A DNA stretch of 64,000 nt, from positions 115,675,151 through 115,739,150 of the forward strand of contig NC_035448.2 in NCBI RefSeq assembly GCF_002127325.2. Reading direction: 5' to 3'. The stretch comes from Helianthus annuus. Its lineage: Eukaryota > Streptophyta > Magnoliopsida > Asterales > Asteraceae. The notes under the pieces were generated by a model, which was not told where the DNA came from, did no database searches, and was given only the letters and a program-made list of their open reading frames with translations. This document shows positions 49,423 through 61,875 of this stretch, in pieces (the first letter of the stretch is position 1; each line of letters starts with the position of its first letter). The position numbers and the translations under genes were made by a program.

Positions 49423-49584
49423 TGTAAGACCCTAACACGCTTTAACTGAAAGGACGCAGCGGAATTACGTGCCATAAAATTTCTTTCTTTAAAAACGTTT
49501 TGAGCTACTTGAAAGTTCATTATAAAATAACCTTTTTACATTATACGCATCCTTCGTACTCATTTACAAAATGAAAGTATAACT
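49423..49584 (-). repeat. R8 5' LTR, end piece before R9
   Basis: Matches 43732-43893 closely; interrupted by R9. The rest is 58144-60983. Confidence 0.92.
49580..49584 (+). other. Target-site duplication of R9, left
   Basis: TAACT, matching 58139-58143. Confidence 0.92.
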
Positions 49585-50096
49585 TGTAGGATCGATTTCG
49601 ACCTGAATGAGTCGTTCGGAAGAGCTCTAGTCCGTTTCAGAGGCGGAAACAAAGAAACGGATATGCAAACAGCTTGAAATACACTTTAAACCTCTTGTAT
49701 ATTGAAATAACAATGTTTACAATCAGAGGAAATACCGGCAGCACCTCGGTATCACTTGGCCCTTTCGTTACAAATGACATAAACAACAAGCTATTTATAG
49801 TGAAGACCACTACCGTTTGAAAGTCTTCAAACAGACCCTAGCTTCAAACGGTTACCTTCAAAAGGAACCACTTCAAACGGTTATCATCTCAAACTAAATA
49901 CAAATTCAAACGGTCATGACTATTCAAACGGTCAACCTTCAATTTTGATATTTCATGATGTCACTTGTGATGTCACCTAGGTGATGTCACTTGTGATGTC
50001 ACCTATGTGATGTCACTTGTGATGTCATGACTGATCAGATCTGCAACGAACCCGAGACTCGATATAAGACGAAGACGACAGATGAATGCACCAACA
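49585..50096 (-). repeat. R9 3' LTR (512 bp)
   Basis: TGTAGGATCG to CACCAACA on the plus strand. Minus-strand TATAAATAG at 49791-49799. Contains about five TTCAAACGG words and a 26-bp repeat of TGATGTCACTTG/TGATGTCACC (49961-50030). Confidence 0.88.
49961..50030. repeat. GTGATGTCAC repeats in R9 3' LTR
   Basis: About 2.5 units of 26 bases, each with two GTGATGTCAC palindrome-like words (close to TGACGTCA-type bZIP sites). Absent from the other R9 LTR. Confidence 0.8.
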
Positions 50097-50108
50097 GACT
50101 CCCCCTCA
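50097..50108 (-). other. R9 polypurine tract
   Basis: Minus strand TGAGGGGGAGTC just before the LTR start TGTTGGTGC. Two further GGGGGAG words, near 51567 and 51680, could be extra tracts. Confidence 0.8.
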
Positions 50109-52147
50109 GATGTTGGCGAGTCTTAAGTGTCGAGTCTTCAACGTCTTCAATCTTTATCAGTCTGAACACGCTCTGAAATATCTCACAGTGTAAGCATCCT
50201 CAAATCTTTCTCTTCTCTTCTCATCATCTACAGACTCCCCACGAACAATCTCTAATTGGATGTCTTCAGACTTCCCCTTTCGATATGCTGGGATCACAGT
50301 CTGGCATGATGAAATCACAAAGTCTTCAGGTATTGGAACCTGGATCTCTATCTCTTAGAAACCTGCACATCCTCTACCTCACAATAAATTTCCTGATGAT
50401 AACTTGTAGAAACAATCTCGCCATCTTATGAATCACTTGCAGAAATTATACAATCAAAGAATGATTTTACAATGTTAATCTTTGATGAACCACTTGAAGA
50501 TATATTATTTTTATTTTCAAAACAACACACTCTCCCAGACCATCTGTTCATCATGTTTAGCACCCGGAATTTTGAAAATCAACTTTTCAATATCAATTGT
50601 CGAAAATCTTTTTGTATTTTACAAAATTTATGCTAAACCACACTGAAAATCTTTTGGATTTTTGAATGTAAAGAAATGCAGTAAAGAAATATTTACAAAC
50701 ACTATTTTTGTGAGTTTGTGTAAGAGGATCATATCAGTTTTTGAGACAAGTCACCAACACCGTTAAGCTTCATTTCATTTTAAGTTTTAAACAATTCACT
50801 TAGATTGTCAGTATACTGGTCCACTTAAATTTTCACGCAAAGTTCAACTGATCCGAGATACGATGTTAATGTTTTAAGAACTTAAACTTATCCGTGTGTC
50901 CCATCACTTGAATATACTCCCGTATCCAGATCCCAATATTCAGTCTTACAGGTGAGTATACCACAGATGATATCTGTTCAGGGGTTAAATGCGAGGGCCG
51001 TGAGAGCTCAGGTCGATACTTCCGTATACGCAAAGAGATGACGGCTTCGACTTTTCGGTGTGTTCCCTTTAGAGGATCTTTTGAATTACAACAGCAGCGA
51101 TTATCAACTTTATTGTTTCATCAGCTTGCTGAGGGCGATGCTATGTTTCAAGCATTTGCGGAAAGCATTACCCGAGGACTAGGTCAGTACTTCCATACAG
51201 TAGAAGTCCCGGGATAATAACCCAGATATCACTGAGTATAAAGACCTAGTATCTCAGAATAAGGAACCTTTCAAACAAGATTTCAGGGGTTACCTATATA
51301 TCCAAGAAGTTGTTACCCACAGAATAAACAAGTTTGAATTTTTAGATTTATATCTCGTCACAATCTACTAAATGTGCAAAAACCTACTGGCATATCCGCA
51401 GTAAGATTGTTTATCACATTTATACTTTCCATTTCTTTAGCATGTTGTGACAGTTCACTGATGTACTATCATTTCCTCTTTTCACAACACAACTCATTTT
51501 TTTGTTTTATCATGTTTTGGCTTTTTCAAATTTTCTAATGTTTTTGGATTTTCTGAAAATTTCTACTCCCCCTAAAATGCAAACACATTAAAGAAATTTG
51601 AAAACAAACTGTACAAAAACACGAAAACCGACATTGAATCGCATCAATTCGCCACTCACTTGGCATAAACAAACAGAACTCCCCCTATCAACAAACTATT
51701 TTCTCATTTAGATTTCAAAACACTTAAGTTTGTTTTAATCAAAATGATTTTTCCGGAAAATAAGTTTGTTATAACCACTTGTTGGTTCACTTTGGAAGTT
51801 AGGGGTATGGTCATCATATTGTTCATCAACCACTTGTATGAAGATTTCATCAAGTTCAACTAAATGACCTTGATGAATCCTTTGTACCACTTGTAGAAAA
51901 CATCCATAACATCTAACCTTATATAGGAATAAACCTCTACACAGATCATTTTACCAACCAAGATGCCGATTCCTGCTTCTCACTTACCAACCTGGAAGCT
52001 CCGGCGTAGTCCTTTAACCTGTAAAATTTAACAAACTTTAAGATTCATTTATACAATCAATTTTAAGAAAGATGCCGATTCCTGATCCACGATTACAAAC
52101 TTGGGATCTCCGGCAAGTCAGGTTTTTCAAGCAAAGAAAATGTCCAC
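50109..52147 (-). other. R9 region downstream of gag, no pol
   Basis: I find no protease, integrase, RT or RNase H motif on either strand. Holds two related segments beginning AGATGCCGATTCCTG (51960 and 52069) and a short word CATCACTTG-rich area. This is where pol would stand in an autonomous relative. Confidence 0.75.
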
Positions 52148-55100
52148 CTAAGCCTGACCAGCCTTGGGTGATTTCAATTCGGATTTTGTTGGGGAGTAAG
52201 TTGCTTTCTTTTTAGCGTAGAAATCCTTTACCCCTTTCACCTTCCCATCAACCATTTTTCCGAAAATCTTCTTTACTTTCCCATTAAATGTTTTCTCAAC
52301 ATCAAAATTATCCTTTTCAGAATAATCCTGATTTGAGATTTCAGACTTTCCAGCTTTCTTTTTAAAATTCTCAGTCCTCAATGGTGGAAAGTTCTCATCA
52401 TCCATTAAAGGAATTGAATTTTCATCACTCTCATCGAACTGTGGCTCCTCTGATTTTGTGGAATCAGATTCATCGCCAGATTTTACCTCAGATTTCTTAA
52501 CAACCCATTTTTGGTTGTCAAGTTTCACACTACGCCTGTAAAATCTCTTCGAACACTCACCAACTTCAAATGTTGAATGTTTGAAAACTTTAAATTTTTC
52601 AGTTGGTGGTTCGGTTTTGTCAACAAAAACTTCTTTCAGTTTTCCAGAAACTCCCTGTTTTGTCTTGGTTGATTTAGGACAATTCCATGCAATGTGTCCA
52701 ACTTCATTGCATCTAAAACAGGTTCTGGTTTCTTTTCTCTGAACTTCATTCTTCTTTTTCTCAGCAAGGAATTCTTGATTTGATTGTCTCCAGAATGGGC
52801 ATTTTGCTTCCTCTTCCGAGCTTGTACCTGAAACAAATTTTGTATTTGTTTTAGAAAATTTTTCATTTTTATAGTTTTCTGGTGGAGTAAAACCAAGTCC
52901 TTTCTTTTTGTAGCTACGATTTTGGTTTGGTTTCTTTTGAAAACCCGAATCAGAATCGTAACCCTTTTTCTTGTTTAAACGTTGTTGTACTCTTGAGGTG
53001 TAAGGTTTTGGTTTTCTTGTAAGATTTTCATCTTTTATTTCAGAAATATTAATTTCTGTTTGTTTAAAAACCTTTCTGATCATTTCTGGTTTAACACCTC
53101 TTATTGGAAACTCTTTATCAAAATATAATTTGTCAAAATCATTCAAAGTATATACAACTTCAAATGTTTCATCATTCAAATTAGATTTTGACAACAAAAA
53201 TTCTTTACTATAAACCCGTTTTCCCGACGATTTTGAACTCTTTTCGGACGAACTCGAACTCCCGACTGACAGACACGAACTTTTGGACTCGGACTTTGAC
53301 TCTGACTCCTCATCCTTATCCAACACCTGATCGACCACTCGTTTTATCAGTTCGGACTCATGATCTGTGTCGGACACTGTGAACGTGACGTCAATATTGT
53401 CTGGTAAAACATCGGTTATCTCGGATTCTAACTTAATATTGACCGCCTGTTTTAGTTCTTCTTCGTTAGGTTTCCTAGGGGAGTACCCTTCCTAAATCGG
53501 AGGCGGACACTTATTATAACATACACCCTGTTTCTTACCAGTATCCTTCTTCTTCTTTGTCTTTGTTTCTTCACCTTTAAACGCTTCAAATCCTTCAACT
53601 GTTGGATAAATTCTGTCGATTATGTAGTCACAACCTTTGTAACTTTGCAGCAATCTTCTGATTCTTTCATTCTCAGCTACTTCACTATCCAACTCTTTCT
53701 TCCACTTTGCACATTCTTCTATGTACAAGTTGATCTCTTTCTGCTTTGTCATCATGGTAGCATTCATCATCTTCAAAGCTTTCTCTCTTTCAGAGTTAGT
53801 TTTCTCCAGACTATTCACATGTCTGTTCAATACATCATACGATTTTTTCAAATTCTTTACATCAAACAACAATTGTTCTTTCAACTTTTCTAACTCACTA
53901 AACCTCTCATCTTTCTCTATACATTGTTTACAAGACTCTAAACATGTAAGACAGGGTTTTGTGACTTCAACAATCTTCTCGACTTCAACTCTCTTTTCAA
54001 CTTCTACAATTTTCTCAATCACTTTGACTTCTTTCAAATCTTTTGCACCTTTCCTCTCTTTCAGTTTCTTCATTTTTTCTGGAAAATAAAATTCAAAAGT
54101 GTCAGAAGATAAATGAGTTTTTCCAAGATTTATCTGTTCCATCTCTTCATCACTATCACTTGTTTCTGATGAACTGTTTTCAGATGAAACAGATCCTTCA
54201 TCTTCACTTTTCTCTTCATCAGATAACACTTACTTCCATTCCTTCAACATTTCTGGCTTTTGAACAATATGTGCAATAAAAGCTTGAACATTTGGATCAG
54301 CTGGAATAAACTTATCCCAGCTAAAGCCTTCAGCCATTTTCTCATCACCTTGATCAACGATACCATAATAAGCTTTCCTGTTTGCATCCTCGATCATTCT
54401 TCCATGTGCCGTTTGAGCTTCTTTTTGTTGATGCGGTTGATGAGTGATCTGCTGACAGATGGTTTTCCTATAATAATCATCTTTCCCAGATGACTCCTTT
54501 GCTCCTCTCGGCTCCTGATTCTTGCACTCTCTTTTAAAGTGGCCTTTCTCCCTGCAACGAAAACAGACAACTGTAGATTTATCAAATCCTAGATTAGAAA
54601 GGTTTGCATCCAAGAAATCATTTCTTCCTGTAACCAATCTAAACTTTTCTTCTCTCCTCAAAACACTAGCTAAAGCCCATTTAATATCCATCAGTTCCAG
54701 CTCCTCTGCATCGATTTGGTCATAATCTTCCTTTGTGAGCATCGGATTACCAATTCTTCCGGCAATCAACCCTTCATAAGACTCTAATGCAGTGACCAAT
54801 AATCCCATATGATGCTTAACAACTTTTTCAGAATAATTTTGACCATTTTGAAGATGTAAACCTACATTACACTGAATCGAATGCCCATTTCCAGTGGATG
54901 CACTTTGAACACTTGGAGGATTCACCGTTGAGAACCCACTAGTGTTGACTGATCCTTGACTGCTAGGTGGAGACTGATTTCCAGCACTAAATGCAGTTTG
55001 TATCTTTGGACTGACTTCAGCAGTTTGAACATTTCCTTTATAATACAATTTAATATCTTGTTGATGAGTTGAACTGTTCATTCTAGCAATTTTCTGCTGC

Positions 55101-55795
55101 TCCAGATCCTGTGCCTCCAACTTCTCTATAAACTGTGCAATCGATAACCTGCTAAACTGTCCGGAATTCTTCAATATCATTAGATATGTACCCCATTCCT
55201 GTTGCGGTAATGCATCAGCAAGTTTTTCAACCCATTCTGCTGGAGTTTTTGTAATCTTCAACTGTGACATGGTGCGAACAAGATGACAATATCTCTCAAT
55301 GAGAGTCTTGGTTGTCTCACCAGGCATGCAAGTAAACAATTCAAACTCCTTTTTCAGCAATGCTGCTTTACTCTGTAGCATCTCAGTACTTCCTTCGAAT
55401 TTCTTTTTGAGAGCTTCCCAGATAGAATAAGCACTTTCATCATGTTGAAGCAACACAAATATATCCTCTTTAACAGCTTGTTGTAACAGATTGATCATCA
55501 TTTTTTCAGCTTTGTAACTCTCTCTTTCTTGCTCAGTGAATTCTGAAATGATTTTACCGACTCCCATAGAATTCTTTGGCCTCTCATATTCAGTTTCGAT
55601 GCTCTCCCAAGCTTTTAGATGATTCGCCTGAACCCAATTTTCAAACCGTTTCTTCCATCCATGATAATCCTCAATTCCCCTAAGTTTCGGAGGTTTTTGC
55701 ATTGTTCCGGTTTCAATCTCCATTGTCATGGTCTTAGTAATGTCGGATGGACTAGTCGGGGTTGTACCAAATGCATTGTAGAATTCAGAATCCAT
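52148..55795 (-). pseudogene. R9 gag polyprotein, 1215 codons with two stops
   Basis: ATG at 55793-55795. One frame throughout to the stop at 52148. Order: N-terminal capsid part (LRGIEDYHGWKKRFENWV, YSIWEALKKKF), then zinc knuckle CFRCREKGHFKREC near residue 400. Next come an acidic stretch (SDEEKSEDEGS), a long Lys/Glu coiled coil (residues about 570-720), and a Ser-rich part. A second knuckle, CFRCNEVGHIAWNC, follows at about residue 1035, then an acidic/basic C-terminus. Stops: TAA 54230-54232 and TAG 53492-53494; both frames continue directly after. Much longer than ordinary Copia gag (about 300-450 residues). Role: particle formation and RNA binding. With only two substitutions breaking it, decay is recent. 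Confidence 0.88.
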
Positions 55796-57651
55796 GTTTC
55801 GATATCGAAGAATTTTTCAAAGAAGCTTTCAAACTCACTGGTTCACCTTGTAAAACACCTGTATCACCGGCAGTAACACAAACACACAAAACACAATCAG
55901 ATTAAAGACTTATCAATTAACATAATAAGACTTGAACTCGAACTGGTGATTATTCTGTGTGAACTGAGGTTTAAATTGGCAAACCGCGAGAACTGCTATG
56001 ACCCGGATCGATTTTAAACAACCAGACTCACTACGTGCGAACTGATGGACTTTCGAACGACCTGATAAACTTTTGACAATTGTGAACTCCAAACTGTACG
56101 AACTGGTACAGTTTCAAGCAATCTAAACTGAATTCAAATGACCTTTTCAAATGACCTGGTTCACAAAAACACGACTTGGACTTCCAATCAACTTGTCCAA
56201 CTTCCAAACGAACTGGTTCAAAGTTCAAGTGGACTGGACTTTTGAATGATCAAACCATGAGACTTGGACCTCTGAATTATATTGTATTTCAAAGCCACAT
56301 GCAAACTGATTGCTGATTGGACCAAACTTTTAGATCACATGAATCAAATGTACTCGACACCTTCACATGCAATTCAATGATAATCGCATTTATTAATCAC
56401 AATGTAGCAGCTCAAATTGACTTTAAGAATGTGACTGATTATAGTAATTCGCATGACTCAAAGTATTCTTTTTTTTAATTAACACTGGTCGACAAATTAC
56501 TTCACCACAAAAATCTCATTGGGCCGTTTAATCCACTAACTGACAATCGATAATTGGACCGCAAATATGATGGATTACTTCAGCCGACAACATCATGAAA
56601 CACTTCAATTGATATCATTGGACCATTCTTTAAAGTGTATTTGATAGGACCGAGTTACTTGTATACACATGATTTTTATCAACAAATTTAACATTTAATG
56701 TGGCCGACAACTTTAACCTTTTTATAACAATTATCTCATTGGGCCAATCAATTTTGACACAAACAATATTATTCTTTTGACCCTTGAATATAACAAGCTG
56801 ACACTTTAATTGTTTCACAACAAATTATCTCAACAAAACTGATTTGACCAAACAACTATTGTAAACTGATTGGGTCGTTTAACTATTTCAATGATCTGCT
56901 TTGGGCCGCCTTTAATTCAAACATGTGATAGGGCCTCAAATGTCCACCAAGTTGATAACTTTTCTTACTTTTCACATGCACTAAATCATGATTCTTTATG
57001 ACAACTAGTATTGAATGTTGTAGAATGTTTGGGCCGAGATATATATATTCAGATAAAGCACATGGGTTGGTGATATGTTTCACATGCAAACAACAACAAT
57101 CACATGCATATCAAATAGTTCTGATCACCTCTTGCAAACTGACACAACACATGTGATATCCTTTTCCAACTACTGACATTCTCGATTACAATGAATTTTC
57201 ACATGATCTATTTAATGTTTCACACAAATCAATAAACTTTTCACGTGAATTACTAAACCACTTTCAAACGGAAACTTTGTTTCAAACGGTTAACCCAACA
57301 TTTTCAAACGGACACATGCATTTTCAAATGGAATCCCGAGTTCAAACGGGATGACCCATGATTTTCAAACGATATGTCAATTTTCATACGGAAGGGTATG
57401 CATTTTCAAACGTGATGGCAATTTTCAAACGGAACACCTATGCTTCGTTCAAACGGAATGGTATTTTCAGTCCATTTTTACCACTATTACTTCGAATTTT
57501 GAACTGATATTCTCAAGGGTTTGTTAAACAACATTACGCACACATTGTGAAAGTTTTAGCCGATTTCAACCGTGAAAAATTGTTCTATTTTGAAAAGAAG
57601 GTGTAGAAGATAGATTTTCAAGCTGAATATGGCAAGAACTCTTCCTCCTGA
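55796..57651 (-). other. R9 5' leader
   Basis: 1.85 kb between primer-binding site and gag start, no long frame. Near the primer site (57255-57460) it has about ten TTTCAAACGG words; the middle has recurring GGGCC words. Confidence 0.8.
57255..57460. repeat. TTTCAAACGGA motif cluster in R9 leader
   Basis: About ten copies of TTCAAACGG or one-base variants in 200 bases. The same word occurs in the R9 3' LTR (49815-49945), but not in the 5' LTR copy. Confidence 0.82.
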
Positions 57652-57663
57652 GCTCTGATACCA
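57652..57663 (-). other. R9 primer-binding site
   Basis: Minus strand TGGTATCAGAGC, two bases from the LTR edge at 57666. Confidence 0.9.
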
Positions 57664-57665
57664 CT

Positions 57666-58138
57666 TGTAGGATCGAATTCTGATCGGAACGAGTCTATCA
57701 GAGAAGTTTTGATCAGATACAGGTGCGGAAAACAAGTACCTGACGTAGAAACAACTAGATCTTCACTTAAATCACACTTTTGATTGATATAACAACGTTT
57801 ACATCCAAATCTCACACCGGTAGCACCTCGGTATGGAATCTAAGAACGTTACAAATGATTTCGCTCATGTGTTATTTATAGGATTGTACGTATAAGCGAA
57901 ACTAATAGTTTCCCACATACGGACATGTACGTATAAGCGGAACTAATAGTTTCCCACATACGGACATGTACGTATAAGCGGAACTAATAGTTTCCCACAT
58001 ACGGACATGTACGTATAAGCGGAACTAATAGTTTCCCACATACGGACATTTCAGGAAATCTCGTACAATGTGCCGTAATATAACATTCTAAGACTAAGAC
58101 TCGATACAAGACGAAGTCGACAGATGTATGCACTAACA
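57666..58138 (-). repeat. R9 5' LTR (473 bp)
   Basis: TGTAGGATCG to CACTAACA on the plus strand. TATAAATAAC on the minus strand near 57871-57880. Differs from the other LTR across most of its length; carries a 41-bp minisatellite instead of TTCAAACGG and GTGATGTCAC repeats. Confidence 0.88.
57886..58049. repeat. 41-bp minisatellite, four copies
   Basis: Exactly 4 x 41 bases, units starting GTACGTATAAGCGGAACTAA; only the first unit has one change (GCGAAAC). Immediately upstream, in the minus sense, of the LTR TATA box. Confidence 0.95.
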
Positions 58139-58143
58139 TAACT
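58139..58143 (+). other. Target-site duplication of R9, right
   Basis: TAACT, matching 49580-49584; the R8 LTR resumes in register. Confidence 0.92.
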
Positions 58144-60983
58144 TATGTCTATCAATTTACAAACTCAGGCATTCCCGTATAATCTATCTTGTTACTCGGT
58201 CTTTGATCGCTACACCTCATGATGATAATCTGAGATTCATACAACCTGCACCCACCACAAACATTCACAGCATTAGCATACATCATATACAAACAAGATT
58301 CTTAATCAAGTAGTCACGCTACATTCTATCCACATATACTTTCCGTCCCGTTATCTTCCTTGATTTAATCATTCCATCCGGGTGTCTAATCCTTGACGAA
58401 CTACAATATAGTACCTGCACAACGTTTCATTCTCGAGGCACACTGTTAATAACGTCAATACTTAAATGTATTGAAACCACGTATACAATACATACATAAC
58501 TGCGTACATACATTTCTACTCACATACCTACATACATACATAACTACATACAAACATACATACTCACATACATACATACATACATACATACATACTTACT
58601 TACTACATACACACATACCTTCACTCACACGTACATGTACTTACATAATTACATAATTACATAAATACATTCATACATACATACTAACTCGTATTCATAA
58701 TTACTTATTAGCTTAAGCGTATTGGGATGAAGTTAAATCTATACATACATACCCACATACTTAGTTCATTACCCCGCATACTCGCTCCCACATCCCGATC
58801 TTGCCCACACATCATAACGCTTTTAAATGCCCTTCGGGTAGGTTTCGGATCTTAAGAATGAGTTCCGAACTCACCCGTAACTTACCAAGCCTTTCGGTAG
58901 GGTTGAGGAACATTATAAAGACTTAATGAGGCTTGGAATGGGTCCACGGGGTCCGAATTCGAAGGAAAAACAAAGAAATCCACAAACTTTACATTTGCAT
59001 CTGACCTCCACCGTAAGCTACGGTGGCTACCGTAGCTTACGGTGGCCCCCAAAAGCCCTACGGCAGCTTTAAACTGCCTTACGGCAGAAGTAAAGTCCCA
59101 GCACCCACCGTAGCTTAAGGTGGGCACCGTAAGCTACGGTGATGCCCAGATCAGCCCCCATTTTAATACTAAAATTCGCATAACTAGCTCGTTTTGCATC
59201 CGTTCCACTTGAAACTTGTTCCTAAACATTCGTAAAACAATTCCATACATATTAGACTAAGAATCCTTACCCCGAGTCCTTAATCATTAGCAATTTTATT
59301 ACCGTTACCTCACTTATTCTTAATTATTCGACCCATTAGGTCCCCCAAAGTACCTTCGACTATCTAGATCAATACTAAACTTCATACCATCAATCATTTC
59401 ATACCTTACATGACTTCCCCTCATTTATAAACAAGAAAGTTCCTATGTATACTAAGAAGTGAGTTGGATATCACTTACCTTGAGTGTCCAAAATCAAGCA
59501 TAGGCTCCATGCTTACTTTTGACCCGTTAGCCTCCATGCTTGAGTCCGTAGACATGTTATCTATCCTTACATGACCATACATTGGTACCCTTGTTAGTAA
59601 ACAAGACCACATATATCATCAATCACGATAAATTTATGCTCAACAATTGACTTTCATTAGTCGATTTCTAGCAACTCATAGTATAGACTAACAATGAGAT
59701 CCTTTCTACACGCATAATATAAACACGCCATTACATATCTCGCTATAAATATATCGTGCATCCCTTTGACTTCCTAAATCGTACATTTATGATAAGAGAT
59801 CCAAATCACAACTTTCCTACCGTTGTTGACTTTCCAGAAAGTCAACCATCAAACATTTCAATTTCCAACTTAGACACACATTCATTTACAATTAGCATGT
59901 TAGAACATAGTCATTATGCCATCTTTGCTTCATACTCATATTGTAGGACATATTCGGCCACATAATCAAATAGTTACATATACACATACACATACCATTC
60001 CGTTCGTAACATCTTCATAGTTAATGCCAATATAGTTTAAGTTTGGTCTTTTCTAGGATTCTCATTCGTTCCATAAGTATTCTTAAGTCAAAACTAATAC
60101 GATCAAACAATCCATATATAATTATCATATCATTCAAGCGTAGAGTACATTTTCACATATTATTGTTGGTTAGGCATTTCATCAAACACCTTGTGTGTGT
60201 ACTACCATCGAAGCTTAATGTACAACTAATTCATGCGTATTCTTCTAACCTCATACATAATTCATCCAATTCCTCCTTCTAATCAACATGAATCATTCCT
60301 ACATAAACATTAAACATACTAGTATCACATTTCTTTCAATTCCTCTAACAAGAATCTATCATGCATGTCAAAATACATCAATATTAAACAAGAATTGTAC
60401 ATGGGTGATCATTCAAGTCGCCATCATCACCATATCCAATGGGTTTCACCCATAAACGTCAAATTACCCCAAACCATGCATAATTCATGTTCCAAATGAG
60501 GATTCTAACACATACTCAAACTCAATTTCATACAATTTCGCAATTTACAACATAACCCACTTCGGGCATAATCACAAATCTAACTTTTAAGACATACCTT
60601 GCGATCCCCTTGTGAAGGTGATCAATAATCTGTGCTCGGTTATGAGTTTTAGCTTCATTTAACCTTTCAATTTGATGATTTCTTGATTAGGGTTCTTGAG
60701 CTCTCATGGAGCTTCCTGGCTCCTTCCAGAACACACGTACGTGTGTGTGTTTGTGTGTATATTCATATATAACCTCAACTTGCATTTTACCTCACTTTAG
60801 CCCCGTCAAGTTTGCCACTAAATTATATTTGGCATAACTTTCATCCTTTAATTGTTTCTACTTTCGTCACTTAATACTTTTAACCATACACTTAACTAGG
60901 TTAAATAGTCTAGTTTTTTATTTCATGCTAAGTCATGTAGGAACATACGGCAAATATAATCATTCGGGATTTGGGGTGTTACA
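58144..60983 (-). repeat. R8 5' LTR, main part
   Basis: Matches 43889-46708 closely (expanded ACAT run, scattered substitutions, small indels). Ends GGGGTGTTACA at 60983, followed by ATCGA. Confidence 0.93.
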
Positions 60984-60988
60984 ATCGA
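60984..60988 (+). other. Target-site duplication of R8, right
   Basis: ATCGA, matching 43727-43731. Confidence 0.92.
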
Positions 60989-61875
60989 AAACATTATTTC
61001 TTTGATATTCCACTTTCAATTGAAAATCCTATGATACCATTTGAAACAAACTTTCAGATTCACTTTATTGCGCTTTCTTTTGACTTCAAAAACGGTGAAT
61101 TTGTTTGATCATGCTATTATTGAATTATTTAAGTCACTACGACACCTTGTGGTGTCAGTACAAATTTGTGTCTTGGGCTAATCATGATCGAGCGTTTCAT
61201 GCAAAACACAGGTGATACTTATTCGATCACCCCTATGAGGACCAGGGTGGCCCATAGGGTGACTATGTCTTCCAGCCGGAAGCCCGGTACAAATTTGCTA
61301 GGTTTGAGTCTTCCTACACCGTCACACATATCAGTGGCCTTGCAAAGCATGGGTGATCTTTTCCTTGTTTGCTTTCATACCAGGATTTACAAACATACAT
61401 ACATTGTTTGCAAAGGTTTTATACAAATTCAAAGCATAGGATTTATGCGGGCATGAAGTCAAAGTCAGGGTGGGCATTGATGGTTATACAAATTTTACAA
61501 ATACAAGAGTCTACAAATACATGGTTCTACGAACATAATGCGTTACAAATACAAAGTTTCCATATAACTTGATAAGAAAATGATTTTTAAATTCATTTTC
61601 TCATTAATATTTCACAAACCGGTTATCAAAAAGATTTGTTTTAAATCTTTCCCAAAACAAACTATGAACTCACTCAACTTTATGTTGATTTTTCACATGT
61701 TTCTTTCTCAGGTTACATTTCAAAATTATGGCACGGCTGGAATAGGAGGACCATGTGGATTCGAGTACTTAGTGGGCGTTCGATTTCTAGAAGTCTTAGT
61801 TTTTTTTTTTGCTTCCGCTGTGCAATGAAGATACCGGTCCAGTCACGCCAGCTCTGATATTTTCGGGGTATGACA
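60989..61875 (+). repeat. R7 chimeric 3' LTR, right arm
   Basis: Up to about 61233 it continues the copied interior (39700-39953). From about 61235 it switches to the LTR end (from 37475) and runs to GGTATGACA at 61875. The switch sits at a short shared CCC-AT word. Confidence 0.85.

Larger units (their letters stand above)
49585..58138 (-). mobile_element. R9: gag-only Copia-like LTR element (TR-GAG type)
   Basis: Short LTRs (49585-50096 and 57666-58138), minus-strand primer-binding site (57652-57663), 1.85 kb leader, long gag, 2 kb without coding where pol would be, polypurine tract, and duplication TAACT. Elements with LTRs and only gag are known as TR-GAG; this fits. The two LTRs are alignable but strongly different, which is unusual. 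Confidence 0.88.
43732..60983 (-). mobile_element. R8: minus-strand non-autonomous LTR element
   Basis: LTRs 43732-46708 and 49423-60983 (the latter split by R9), duplication ATCGA. On the minus strand the LTR starts TGTAACACCCC and ends GGGTCTTACA. The primer-binding site (49408-49419) and polypurine tract (46709-46722) fix the orientation. The 2.7 kb interior has no gag or pol. LARD-like. Confidence 0.92.

Noticed and set aside
53645..54279. Phe/Ser-rich plus-strand open frames
   Set aside because: Antisense shadow of the R9 gag coiled coil.
57886..58049. CRISPR-like look of regular 41-bp repeats
   Set aside because: No unique spacers; a plain tandem minisatellite in a plant LTR.
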